In this document: positions 26,293-34,808 of the stretch, one piece after another
Layout of the letters: each line of letters starts with the position of its first letter
Numbering within the stretch: position 1 is the stretch's first letter
From: Lyngbya aestuarii BL J
GTDB lineage: Bacteria; Cyanobacteriota; Cyanobacteriia; Cyanobacteriales; Microcoleaceae
DNA length: 60,402 bases
NCBI RefSeq assembly: GCF_000478195.2
Contig: NZ_AUZM01000039.1
Span: forward strand, 1-60,402
Direction: 5' to 3'
The notes under the pieces: generated by a model
Told to the model about the DNA's origin: nothing
The model's input: the letters and a program-made list of their open reading frames with translations, nothing else
The model's database searches: none
Made by a program: the position numbers and the translations under genes

Positions 26293-28152
26293 TTATCTTC
26301 GCCTCCACCACAAAATTGCTGCGGTGATCAATCCAAATAAGGGTAAAATCACTAAAGCAGCCCAACTGATTGATCGTCCTAAAACCGGAGTCATGGCGAT
26401 GCGACGGTTAGTTACAGGTTTAGGACGGATAGAAAGTGTGACTTGATCAGGTTTACTTAACCAACTCACTGTGTTGATGAACATATCTCCATTGAGTTGT
26501 TGTTCAAACCAACCGTTTGTCGCAAATTGAGAATTTCCCAATACCACTAACCTTGCTTCTGTGGTTTCTGTGGTTTCTTCGGTTGTTTCTGCGGTTGTTT
26601 CTTCTGGAGTTTCTGCGGTTGTTTCTGCGGTTGTTTCTTCTGAAGTTTCTGGAGTTTCTGCGGTTGTTTCTGCGGTTGTTTCTTCTGAAGTTTCTGGAGT
26701 TTCTGGGGTTTCTTCAGTTGTTTCTGCGGTTGCTTCTTCTGAAGTTTCTGGAGTTTCTGCGGTTGTTTCTTCTGAAGTTTCTGGAGTTTCTGCGGTTGTT
26801 TCTTCTGAAGTTTCTGCGGTGTTTTCTGCGGCTTCAGACGTTGGAGAAGAAGTTTGATAAACCTCTACCTCTACAGGTTTTGTTAACGCCACTCCTAATG
26901 ATAACGGCCCTTTGCGATCGCTATCTGGATTAAATTCTAACTCCCGACTCGCTAAGTTTGTTTCCGCCCAACTCTCTGCTTCTGTCCAAATCAGAGGACT
27001 TTCTGTAATCCCCTCGACAGTGCGAGTTTCCACCGGACGAGCTAAAGGATAAAAAGAAATGCCATTATTAAACTCTTGAGTAATCGGATGTTCACCATAT
27101 TCTCGTACAATGGGAACAGTCGGCCCAAGTCCGACTAACCGACCGCTTCCTGTCGCATCAATCGCCAGGCGATCATCAATTTTCACGCCCCATTTGTCTA
27201 ATACCTCATTTAACCCCGGTTCAGTTTTGGGGTCAATCATCACCAACAAACTCCCCCCTTGTTCCAAATACTCGTCTAACGCTTCAACTTCTCCTTCAAA
27301 TAACGGACGTTGTGGCCCAGCAACCACAATCACATCGGCATCTTCAGGAATCGTAGACTGTTGAGTGAGAGTCAGAGGTTCAATCACAAAGTTCTTCTCG
27401 TCTAAAGCATTAACCGCATTTTTTAAACCGCCTTGTCCATCAGTTAACGGACGTTCACCATGACCTTGTAGAAAGTATATTTTAGGAATACGGTTACTGA
27501 GAAGTTGTTCAATCCCGTTCGTGAGTTGGGCTTCGGTGAGTGCTTCTGAACTTTCCTTTCGCAGCGACTGGCGTCGATCTCCTGACTCTAAATAGACTAC
27601 ACCAAATTCACTCACCCCATACTCTTGAGCGACTCCCGGTTGTACTTGCGGATCGACAAATTCATAGTTAAACTGTTCGGGAGCAATACGACGATACTGA
27701 TCTAAAAGTTCTTTAGCTTGGGGGTTTCCAGAACGATCAAAAACCAGAACTTTAATCGGTTGTTCTAAATTCGTTAAAAGCGTTTGAGTTTGAGGTGCCA
27801 GGGTAAATTGTTGGTTTTCAGTTAAGTCAAGACGAACTGCATGACGAACCGCCAAAAAGTTAATCAACCCTACAATTAAAAAGACAGAAACCGTCGCCGC
27901 AAAAGCATTTGTTCCGGCTTGAGTAGAACGACGACTCCAATAGGGATGTTTGAGACTATCGCCTTGACGAAAATAGACACGAAACAAAAACCACAACCCA
28001 ATAATTACCGCCCCAGCGATGATTAACCCCAATGGAACTGGTTCCCAACTGCCGGAAACAAACCCGGCGGACAAGCCCATAATCATTAAAAATGGGCCTA
28101 GCCAAAAGGTATATTTAAAAAACTTCCAACTGGGTGCTGTTTTCTGTTTCAT
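26293..28152 (-). CDS. GldG-like ABC transporter auxiliary protein with Thr/Glu repeat
   Basis: 619 residues. N-terminal helices (~12-60 and ~80-100), then an extracytoplasmic GldG/ABC_transp_aux domain (~105-430: QFTLAPQTQTLLTNLEQPIKVLVF, KIYFLQGHGERPL, DADVIVVAGPQRPL, GGSLLVMIDPKTEPGL). Residues ~440-535 are a low-complexity Thr/Glu/Ala/Pro block coded by a minisatellite. Then a second lobe (RLVVLGNSQFATNGWF) and a C-terminal membrane helix with WWRRR end. It partners the permease 5 bases upstream. Gld-like systems affect gliding or surface secretion in Bacteroidetes; the role in cyanobacteria is unknown. Confidence 0.88.
   Translation of the reverse strand: MKQKTAPSWKFFKYTFWLGPFLMIMGLSAGFVSGSWEPVPLGLIIAGAVIIGLWFLFRVYFRQGDSLKHPYWSRRSTQAGTNAFAATVSVFLIVGLINFLAVRHAVRLDLTENQQFTLAPQTQTLLTNLEQPIKVLVFDRSGNPQAKELLDQYRRIAPEQFNYEFVDPQVQPGVAQEYGVSEFGVVYLESGDRRQSLRKESSEALTEAQLTNGIEQLLSNRIPKIYFLQGHGERPLTDGQGGLKNAVNALDEKNFVIEPLTLTQQSTIPEDADVIVVAGPQRPLFEGEVEALDEYLEQGGSLLVMIDPKTEPGLNEVLDKWGVKIDDRLAIDATGSGRLVGLGPTVPIVREYGEHPITQEFNNGISFYPLARPVETRTVEGITESPLIWTEAESWAETNLASRELEFNPDSDRKGPLSLGVALTKPVEVEVYQTSSPTSEAAENTAETSEETTAETPETSEETTAETPETSEEATAETTEETPETPETSEETTAETTAETPETSEETTAETTAETPEETTAETTEETTETTEARLVVLGNSQFATNGWFEQQLNGDMFINTVSWLSKPDQVTLSIRPKPVTNRRIAMTPVLGRSISWAALVILPLFGLITAAILWWRRR
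26561..26830 (-). repeat. in-frame minisatellite coding a Thr/Glu-rich linker
   Basis: Within the GldG-like gene, about 270 bases built from permuted copies of TCTGCGGTTGTTTC, TTCTGAAGTTTCTGGAGTT and close variants (plus-strand reading). It encodes runs such as TSEETTAETPE. All units are multiples of three, so the frame is preserved. The copies are nearly identical, implying recent expansion or contraction. Confidence 0.88.
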
Positions 28153-28157
28153 AAGAT

Positions 28158-28958
28158 TTAATAACGCTGGAAGCGCAAGGCATCAATGGACTGGGCGGTG
28201 AGAAACACTCCTAAAATAATATAACTCCCAAATAGAATCAGACTACTGGTATCTAAAACCCCTCTAACTAAATTGGTATAGTTGGAAATCAACGATAGAT
28301 GAGCTAAAGCATTTCCAAAGTTGCCACCGACGCTATTACCAATGATATCGATCACCCACAAAAATAAAACTAAGGCAAAGGTCAAAATTGCCGATAAAAT
28401 TGTACTTTCGGTCAGAGATGAGATGAACATTCCCAATGAGAGTACCCCACCTGCAAGTAATATTAACCCGGCATGGGCAGTGAGGAAAATTGCGGGAGAC
28501 ATGGGGGGTTCAGCCGCACTCAGGGCAACTGCTTCTAATGCCATTAACGGTAAGATCATCGTGGCGTAAAACGTCAGAACGCCGAGTAATTTGCCCGTGG
28601 CGACGACCCAGTTGGTCACCGGAGATGTGGCGAGTAGTTCTAGGGTTCCCCGTTTACGTTCTTCAGCGTAGAGTCCCATCGACAGCATTGGCAGAACAAA
28701 CAATGACATCGAACCCATCAGTCGCAAAAAGACTTGTAGAAATTCGTAGGGTAAGTCAATAGGGGGATCAGTAATTCCCGACTGATCGAGAAGGGCGACT
28801 TGTTGAATTAAACCATCTGGCCCTAACAAAACGGCAACGAAGAAATATCCAGTCAACACCCAAAAGACTCCGGCGATCGCATAGGCCAGCGGAGAGGCAA
28901 AGTAACTTTGGAGTTCTTTACGATAAATCGCAACAAGGCTGCTTAGGGTGACAAGCAT
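28158..28958 (-). CDS. ABC-2 type permease (GldF-like)
   Basis: 266 residues, six membrane helices. Features include YRKELQSYFASPLAYAIAGVFWVLTGYF at the N-terminus, LPMLSMGLYAEERKRGTLELLATSPVTN (a cytoplasmic coupling segment typical of this ABC-2 subfamily) and a C-terminal SIDALRFQRY. It forms the membrane channel with the ATPase encoded 24 bases upstream and the auxiliary protein 5 bases downstream. Confidence 0.92.
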   Translation of the reverse strand: MLVTLSSLVAIYRKELQSYFASPLAYAIAGVFWVLTGYFFVAVLLGPDGLIQQVALLDQSGITDPPIDLPYEFLQVFLRLMGSMSLFVLPMLSMGLYAEERKRGTLELLATSPVTNWVVATGKLLGVLTFYATMILPLMALEAVALSAAEPPMSPAIFLTAHAGLILLAGGVLSLGMFISSLTESTILSAILTFALVLFLWVIDIIGNSVGGNFGNALAHLSLISNYTNLVRGVLDTSSLILFGSYIILGVFLTAQSIDALRFQRY

Positions 28959-28982
28959 AATGATTGGTTAAGGGGTTGGCGA

Positions 28983-30062
28983 TCAGTCGGGTTCGTCGAT
29001 GTCTTGTTGATTATTGTCTACGGGATCGAGTTTTTCGTCTAGAGGTTCGGGTACTTCGGGTTGAGTTTCTTCGACTTCGATCATATCTTCGGCAGTCGGA
29101 GTGACTTGTTGAGTGGTAAGTTCTAGGAAGACATCTTCTAGACTAGCGCGAGTGCGGCGCATTTCATAGAGGTTAAACCCGCAAGAGACACAGGCAGCGA
29201 CGATTTCCGGCCCGGGTTCGCTGTTGGGTTCACAGAAGATTTGAATTTGTCGGCGATCTTCTAGACTCTCTGGAAGATATTGTAGCGATCGCACACCTGA
29301 AATTTGTTCTAATCTGGTTAATTTTTCGGGATCGATCGTGCTGTCGAGTTCGAGTTCATATCCTGATCCGGCGGTGAGTTCTTCCATGAGGGTTTCTGGG
29401 GTTCCCGTCGCCACCACTTGACCTCGGTTAATAATCGTCACCCGATTACAGGTCATGCTCACTTCTGGCAGAATATGGGTAGACAACACAATTGTATGGT
29501 CTCCAGCAAGGCTTTTAATCAGGTTACGGACTTCGATGATTTGACGAGGATCTAAACCGACGGTGGGTTCATCAAGGACAATCACGGGGGGATCATGAAC
29601 CAACGCTTGAGCGATACCAACCCGTTGACGGTAGCCTTTGGAGAGTTTGCGAATTAGGGATTTTCGCCGTTCCCACAGTCCACATTTTTTCAGGGCGGCT
29701 TCGACGTTTGGTCTGCGATCGCCTGCGACGACTCGTTTGATCCGTGCGACAAAGTACAAAAAGCTCTCCACGCTCATTTCGGGGTACAATGGCGGGTTTT
29801 CGGGGAGATAACCAATGCGTTGACGGACGGCTATCGACTGTTCATGGACATCATAACCAGCGATTTTAGCGGTGCCACTGGTGGCGGGGAGGTAGCCGGA
29901 GAGGATTCGCAATGTGGTGGTTTTTCCGGCTCCGTTTGGCCCTAAGAATCCTAAGATTTCTCCGGCTTCCACTGAAAATGAGACATCCTGAAGGGCGGGG
30001 GTTGAACCATAGATCTTACACAGATTTTCGACTTCGATCATGGGGGGTGGGTTAAACTGCAA
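28983..30062 (-). CDS. ABC transporter ATPase (GldA-like)
   Basis: 359 residues. Walker A GPNGAGKT (41-48), a Q-loop region at YLPENPPLYPEM, a signature variant LSKGYRQRVGIAQAL (~140-154), Walker B IVLDEP (161-166) and a STHILPE switch. Residues ~310-359 are an acidic tail (EVEETQPEVPEPLDEKLD) not needed for the fold. It is the first gene of a minus-strand operon ATPase-permease-auxiliary protein. Confidence 0.94.
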   Translation of the reverse strand: MQFNPPPMIEVENLCKIYGSTPALQDVSFSVEAGEILGFLGPNGAGKTTTLRILSGYLPATSGTAKIAGYDVHEQSIAVRQRIGYLPENPPLYPEMSVESFLYFVARIKRVVAGDRRPNVEAALKKCGLWERRKSLIRKLSKGYRQRVGIAQALVHDPPVIVLDEPTVGLDPRQIIEVRNLIKSLAGDHTIVLSTHILPEVSMTCNRVTIINRGQVVATGTPETLMEELTAGSGYELELDSTIDPEKLTRLEQISGVRSLQYLPESLEDRRQIQIFCEPNSEPGPEIVAACVSCGFNLYEMRRTRASLEDVFLELTTQQVTPTAEDMIEVEETQPEVPEPLDEKLDPVDNNQQDIDEPD

Positions 30063-30352
30063 TGATGCGATTAAGAATAAATAGTATCTCAGCTTGGAGA
30101 CGTCACCAAAATTATAATTTTAACAGAATTATGAATGATAAATTATAAATTGATGACCTGAAAGTGAGGATGTCAATCCCCAGTTTTTGTTCAAATTATC
30201 AATGATCAATGATCAATTCTAAATTGGAAGTTCATTCTAGGAGTACAAAGAGTTGTGACATCCTTCAGTTCTTCCTTTTTCATCATCAAGTCCTGCCTGG
30301 TCTATTTGAGCGAATCAAGAGCGAACTGAGCAAAAGCTATTCAATTGGGCAA

Positions 30353-30952
30353 TCAGGTTTCAAAATAATCCGAAATTTTTTGACTTTGTTCTAACAAGGG
30401 TTCTAAGCTACTAACCTGAAACCAAAACCAAAGTTCTCTTTGACTTGAAAATTCAACGCTACCGATCAGGGCAGAAGAATAGTTTTTCGACCAACTCGAC
30501 AATAGAAGTTGTCCAATATTGCCCACTTTATATTTAGGAATCATGTAAGTAATACTATAGTTACTGAGCGTACTCATCACTCCCATAACACCATTAAAAA
30601 AAATATTACCCACCTCACTTAAAATTCCTTGATCAACTTGGTCTTGATCCAATTTTCGTCGTTCTTGGGTTTCAATGAGATTAATCAATAATTTTGCACT
30701 TTCAGTCGGAAAAACCAATTGCGCCATGCCCTCATAGTGTCCTGAAAAAATCAGTTCCATCGCACTAATTTCGGTCAAATTGAGGGAAGACTTGAGTTGA
30801 GAAAGTAATTGTTCACGAGGAATAATCTCTAAAGTTTTTAGTTTTAACTCAATCGGAGACTTGGCAATCGTTTCTAACATCATCTGGGATCTTTCCAAGC
30901 CTACTTTAAAAACTTGCTGGAGATGAGCAAGTGACTCGGCATTTTGGTTCAT
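30353..30952 (-). CDS. CheC-like chemotaxis phosphatase family protein
   Basis: 199 residues. The segment ILSEVGNIFFNGVMGVMSTLSNYSITYMIPK matches the CheC/CheX/FliY active-site signature (Glu and Asn spaced three apart, with a Pro about 22 residues later). Only one clear copy of this motif is present. Such proteins remove phosphate from CheY-like regulators in motility or phototaxis. The upstream ~60 residues resemble the first strand/helix of the CheC fold. The FIST-domain gene lies next on the same strand, supporting a sensory role. Confidence 0.72.
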   Translation of the reverse strand: MNQNAESLAHLQQVFKVGLERSQMMLETIAKSPIELKLKTLEIIPREQLLSQLKSSLNLTEISAMELIFSGHYEGMAQLVFPTESAKLLINLIETQERRKLDQDQVDQGILSEVGNIFFNGVMGVMSTLSNYSITYMIPKYKVGNIGQLLLSSWSKNYSSALIGSVEFSSQRELWFWFQVSSLEPLLEQSQKISDYFET

Positions 30953-31118
30953 AAGTTCTGAAGTAACAGCTCTAGCTTGAACAAATCGACAGATTTTTCT
31001 TACCGTTAATTTTAGAGCAATGAGCAGTTAGCGAATACAGTCTGTCAACCTGATCCCGATTGCTAACTGCTACCCAAACAACGGAACAGAGGAATTTTGA
31101 GCCTCAGTCAAAGAATAG

Positions 31119-32387
31119 TCAGGGTTGACGGACAATTCCAAAAACAGAAGTATAACCGTGTAGAAACGTCCCTTCTCCTACCGGGCCGATTTCCCCATTG
31201 CAGAATAAACCACTGACCGGAATATTGAGATAACGTTGAAATTGGCTAGAGTCGAAGTTAGGTTCGCCGTAGAGACCTTCTCCCCGTCCTAAACAGGAAA
31301 ACATCAAAGCCCCTGCATTTGCCCTCAGTTGAGATGAATTTGGATGTTGCTGTTGATAACGAGTCAGTAATGCTTGCAAGTCTTCTTTTGAGGTTTCAGC
31401 ATCTCGGAGGTGAAATTGAATTCGTTGTCCTGGGCGAACCCGATCCCCAATCGCAATCGCCCCAATCCGTGGATCTACCCCCAATAAGTTGCGAATCAAA
31501 AAATCTCCGGGTTCTAATTGTTGTTTAAATTCATCTCGAACAACGCCCACAAAGAGGGAATTTTGAGCAAGTTGTCGATCAGGTTCGCTCAAATCTTGTA
31601 CCAATTCTTGCAAAGCCTCTAAGGGTGAGAGCGATTCTCCCGAGCCACCGTAGGATAACTCACCAGAACCGTACTCTTGCTCCAGTTGGAGAATAATATT
31701 ACGCTCTCCTTTGGTGACTCGATAAGGCAGACCAACCGGACGACAACCTTGAGCCACGATAGTTTCTAAGACAATGTTACCGCACAGAGCCACACCCACG
31801 ACTTCTCCTTGATAATGTTGGGAATCGTGAAAAACGGCTGTGATATTGTTCAAACCCCCACTGGCCAAACCTCCAACCTTGACTGAACCGGGATAAGCAT
31901 AATCAAGCCCTTGGAGTAAATCATTAATCCGATTGTACATGGGGTCAACGAGCAGAATAAACTGGGGCTGTTCGCTTGGATCGACTCCGATCAAATCAAC
32001 CCAGGCTTCGGGAGGACTATCGAGATCGGGTAGGCTAACATCCGACAAATGAAAGGGGTGAACTTGAACACCTGGTAAATGAGCCAAACTCAGACTGAGG
32101 GCGGGTTCTCCTTCGATTTCTTCGGCTTGACTGTTAGAATTGACGCCGACAATACCCGCGCCACCACAGCCGATGATTGCTGAAAGGTTGAGTCGCTCTT
32201 GCAAAAGAGGCATCAGTCGAGAATATTCGCTGGCAAAGGCAGAGGAGATAAAGACTAAGCCAAAATTGGGCGAGGCGGGGAGTGCTTGTTGAATTTGTTC
32301 GACGACTTCATCTATTGCAGCTTCTAGGGAAGGGCGTTTTGAGAGGGCGTTAACCCACTGAATTTGCTCTGTTGTTGGTTCTAGCAT
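31119..32387 (-). CDS. FIST-domain sensory protein (FIST_N + FIST_C)
   Basis: 422 residues. FIST_N at ~30-240 (LVFISSAFASEYSRLMPLLQERL, IIGCGGAGIVG, LLVDPMYNRINDLLQGLD, VGGLASGG) and FIST_C at ~245-400 (RNIILQLE, PGDFLIRNLLGVD, ALMFSCLGRGEGLYG, VSGLFCNGEIGPVG). FIST domains are thought to bind small ligands such as amino acids and feed them to signal transduction. There is no attached output domain, so it must act through a partner; the CheC-like gene 166 bases downstream is a candidate. GGAG precedes the ATG. Confidence 0.92.
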   Translation of the reverse strand: MLEPTTEQIQWVNALSKRPSLEAAIDEVVEQIQQALPASPNFGLVFISSAFASEYSRLMPLLQERLNLSAIIGCGGAGIVGVNSNSQAEEIEGEPALSLSLAHLPGVQVHPFHLSDVSLPDLDSPPEAWVDLIGVDPSEQPQFILLVDPMYNRINDLLQGLDYAYPGSVKVGGLASGGLNNITAVFHDSQHYQGEVVGVALCGNIVLETIVAQGCRPVGLPYRVTKGERNIILQLEQEYGSGELSYGGSGESLSPLEALQELVQDLSEPDRQLAQNSLFVGVVRDEFKQQLEPGDFLIRNLLGVDPRIGAIAIGDRVRPGQRIQFHLRDAETSKEDLQALLTRYQQQHPNSSQLRANAGALMFSCLGRGEGLYGEPNFDSSQFQRYLNIPVSGLFCNGEIGPVGEGTFLHGYTSVFGIVRQP

Positions 32388-32799
32388 CTTAAACTCTCCG
32401 ATATTGAATTGATTCAGTTGCTCACAATTGCCTCATCTTATCTAGAAATTCATACTTGTCCCGCAGAAGTTAGAAGGCACAAAGCAAGATCTCCCAATTT
32501 CCCACCTCTCCATCTCTCGGTACTGACAAATCACGCTTATGGTGGGGGACATGAGTGCTTTGTTTAGATAAAATATATACGATTGGTAGCTTAAGCTGTA
32601 TTTGTAGCAGATGTGAAGAAGCAAACCTTAAAAAATCAAGAGGAATACCTCGCTCAAGCTGGGGATTGAGTTATCACTGATCAGTAGTGGTTAGAGTATT
32701 AAGCAAAGCCGTCTAGCGAAATAGCCGAACTTGATGACTCATTAGTTTTCAGTTAGGCTGATTCTTTGTAAGGAAATATGTAGTTGAGGCGAATCCACA
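32388..32799. other. intergenic region upstream of cp12
   Basis: About 410 bases. It contains the promoters of the FIST gene (minus) and cp12 (plus) and a short palindrome (CACTGATCAGTAGTG, near 32674). A leaderless 60-residue frame at 32442-32624 has no coding character. No RNA gene recognised. Confidence 0.5.
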
Positions 32800-33030
32800 A
32801 TGACCAATAATAATAATATTGATGAAATGATTGAGCAGGAGCGTCAACAGGCTCGCTCTGCTTGCGATACTCAAGGTTCTAGTTCTGCCGAATGTGCAGC
32901 CGCTTGGGATGCTGTCGAGGAGTTACAAGCTGAAGCTGCTCATCAAAAACAGAAGAAACCTAAGTCTTCTTTTGAAGTCTATTGTGATGATAATCCTGAT
33001 GCGGCTGAGTGTCGCGTTTATGAAGACTAA
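32800..33030 (+). CDS. cp12: CP12, Calvin-cycle redox regulator
   Basis: 76 residues, the normal size. The four redox cysteines are Cys22/Cys32 and Cys62/Cys71, and the conserved core AAAWDAVEELQAEAAHQ is present. In the dark the two disulfides form and CP12 ties GAPDH and phosphoribulokinase into an inactive complex, blocking the Calvin cycle; thioredoxin releases it in the light. Monocistronic, followed by DUF3177 after ~130 bases. Confidence 0.97.
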   Translation: MTNNNNIDEMIEQERQQARSACDTQGSSSAECAAAWDAVEELQAEAAHQKQKKPKSSFEVYCDDNPDAAECRVYED

Positions 33031-33163
33031 AAGCTGTTCAGGCGGAAACGTCTTCGAGTGAACTAAAGGCTGTAGCATATGTGAGCAACTGAGTCTTGAC
33101 AAATGTCGAGCCAGTTGCTTCCCTTTTGATTGATGTTGAATTTGTTGCTCTAAATATTAGGAG

Positions 33164-33784
33164 ATGTTAAATATTTTACCATTCGCTAACATTCCGGTAT
33201 TGGAATCTTTTATTTGGATGGACTATAGACTAGCTGTTTTATTTACAGTTATTGCTCCGTTAATTTTGCTTTTTTGGGCTTTTCTGCAAAAAATTGATGC
33301 GATCCAACGTTTACTCGTGATTTATTGGCGGGTGTCTAGTTTACTGGTCATTACGCTGTACTTGATGATTGCTGCTTTTCCGATTAGCTTTATCACTTCG
33401 ATCCTCGCCCGAATTTTGATTGTGGTCAGTTTATGGTTTTGGGTTGATCTCAATGAAGAACTTGAAGATCTACAACCTTCTCTATTGAAGTTGAGCTTTA
33501 CATCCTGGCGATGGGCTGTATCGGTTTATAATGGGTTGGGCGCTTTGCTGTTTATTCCCTTTTTACGGTGTGCATTTTTGGATACGAATGGGTTGATTTC
33601 TGATCAAACTTGTCGCATTTGGTTAGATACGCCTTGGATGTATAAGGAGATGTTTCATCCCAATTTGACACCACAATTCTTAGGTTTTTTTGGATTATCG
33701 GGTTTAGTGGTTTATCTGATTTGTTTTGGCTATTTTGTCGTGGTCAAACTCGGAAGACAAGGACGTTCAGCGACTGGACATTAA
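33164..33784 (+). CDS. DUF3177 family membrane protein
   Basis: 206 residues, about six membrane helices (~22-43, 50-72, 74-92, 112-128, 168-190). The segment VVSLWFWVDLNEELEDLQPSLLKL and the LDTPWMYKEMFHP.LTPQFLGFFGL segment match DUF3177, a family nearly restricted to cyanobacteria. Function unknown. Same strand as cp12 but with its own 130-base upstream gap. Confidence 0.85.
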   Translation: MLNILPFANIPVLESFIWMDYRLAVLFTVIAPLILLFWAFLQKIDAIQRLLVIYWRVSSLLVITLYLMIAAFPISFITSILARILIVVSLWFWVDLNEELEDLQPSLLKLSFTSWRWAVSVYNGLGALLFIPFLRCAFLDTNGLISDQTCRIWLDTPWMYKEMFHPNLTPQFLGFFGLSGLVVYLICFGYFVVVKLGRQGRSATGH

Positions 33785-33845
33785 ATCGTTTACAATTTAC
33801 AGTGATCAGTGACCCGTTTTTTTAGCTGTTCACAGGTTACTGTAA

Positions 33846-34757
33846 TTAGTAATCGGGTAGTAAAATAAACAAAGATTTAACGGCTTCCATTGCTAAAATA
33901 GCCACTAAACCACCTGCTGCTAAAAGACTCAACGGAATTAAAATGGCTTGCAATAAATACATCGTTTGCTCAAACTGTTTATTATAATAATTCGCGAGTT
34001 TATGTAGAGCGATATTGAGATGACCTGTTTCTTCTCCAGTCCGCAGAATTTGAATAGCAATAGAGGGTAGACGACCTTCCACACTTTGGCTGAAAGTATA
34101 CCCGGCTGGAATTTGACCTAAAGCAATTGTCAGCGTTCCAGACATTTTGGAAGACTTAGGAATGCGATCGCGAACCAGTTCAATCGCAGTTAAAACCGGA
34201 ATACCACAATTGAGAGGAAGTTCAAGTTCTGCGAGGTCAAGCATCGAACGGGCGGTAAAAATTCGCCGAACTAAAGGTAAACGAGGTGCAATTTTAGGGG
34301 CGATAAAACCCAAAGCAATAAGAAAAATTCCCACCAACACCCAAACCCAAATCGGACTTTTAGATATATAAAGCAGAGTAATAATTAATCCCGAAATACT
34401 CACTATCGTTGTAATCGCAGCCACTTTAACAGAACGGTAAAGACTCTGACAATCATGTTCTTGTTGAGCAATTTGTGACAAACGATAGCACATTTCTGGC
34501 AATGCACCGCTATAGTCAGCAATTTGAATTAAACTAATTGTCCAGCGATCAAAGTACCGAGGCGCATGAGCAAGTGCTGAGGCGAGATCGTCTCCCAAAG
34601 CAACGGCTGTACTGACTTTATTGAGATAACGAGCCAATCGATCATCACTTTGTTGAACCAATAAGTCAATGATCTCTTGGATACTAAAGCCAGAGTTGAG
34701 CAAAGTCGCGAACTTTGAGAAGAATCGAGCCTTCTGTTGCGGAGTCATGCGTTCCAA
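33846..34757 (-). CDS. type II secretion F / PilC-like inner membrane protein
   Basis: 303 residues with two T2SSF domains: ~10-130 (FSKFATLLNSGFSIQEIIDLL... ALPEMCYRLSQIAQQEH) and ~160-290 (LDLAELELPLNCGIPVLTAIELVRDR, IQILRTGEETGHLNIALHKLANYY), with three membrane helices. It is about 100 residues shorter than PilC and lacks the N-terminal cytosolic extension. No pilin or secretion ATPase is nearby. It may be an accessory platform protein of a pilus-like machine. The TPR gene lies just upstream on the same strand. Confidence 0.85.
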   Translation of the reverse strand: MERMTPQQKARFFSKFATLLNSGFSIQEIIDLLVQQSDDRLARYLNKVSTAVALGDDLASALAHAPRYFDRWTISLIQIADYSGALPEMCYRLSQIAQQEHDCQSLYRSVKVAAITTIVSISGLIITLLYISKSPIWVWVLVGIFLIALGFIAPKIAPRLPLVRRIFTARSMLDLAELELPLNCGIPVLTAIELVRDRIPKSSKMSGTLTIALGQIPAGYTFSQSVEGRLPSIAIQILRTGEETGHLNIALHKLANYYNKQFEQTMYLLQAILIPLSLLAAGGLVAILAMEAVKSLFILLPDY

Positions 34758-34808
34758 ATACTAACCCCATATTGTTGCACAAAGGGGCATCAGAAGATGG
34801 CGAATCTC

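Noticed and set aside
26561-26830. Repeat block considered as a CRISPR array
   Set aside because: Units are short, contiguous and lack unique spacers; they keep the reading frame of the GldG-like protein.
26517-26933. Long plus-strand frames opposite the minisatellite
   Set aside because: They are the complement of the Thr/Glu repeat, giving low-complexity Phe/Leu/Arg or Val/Ser strings with no protein character.
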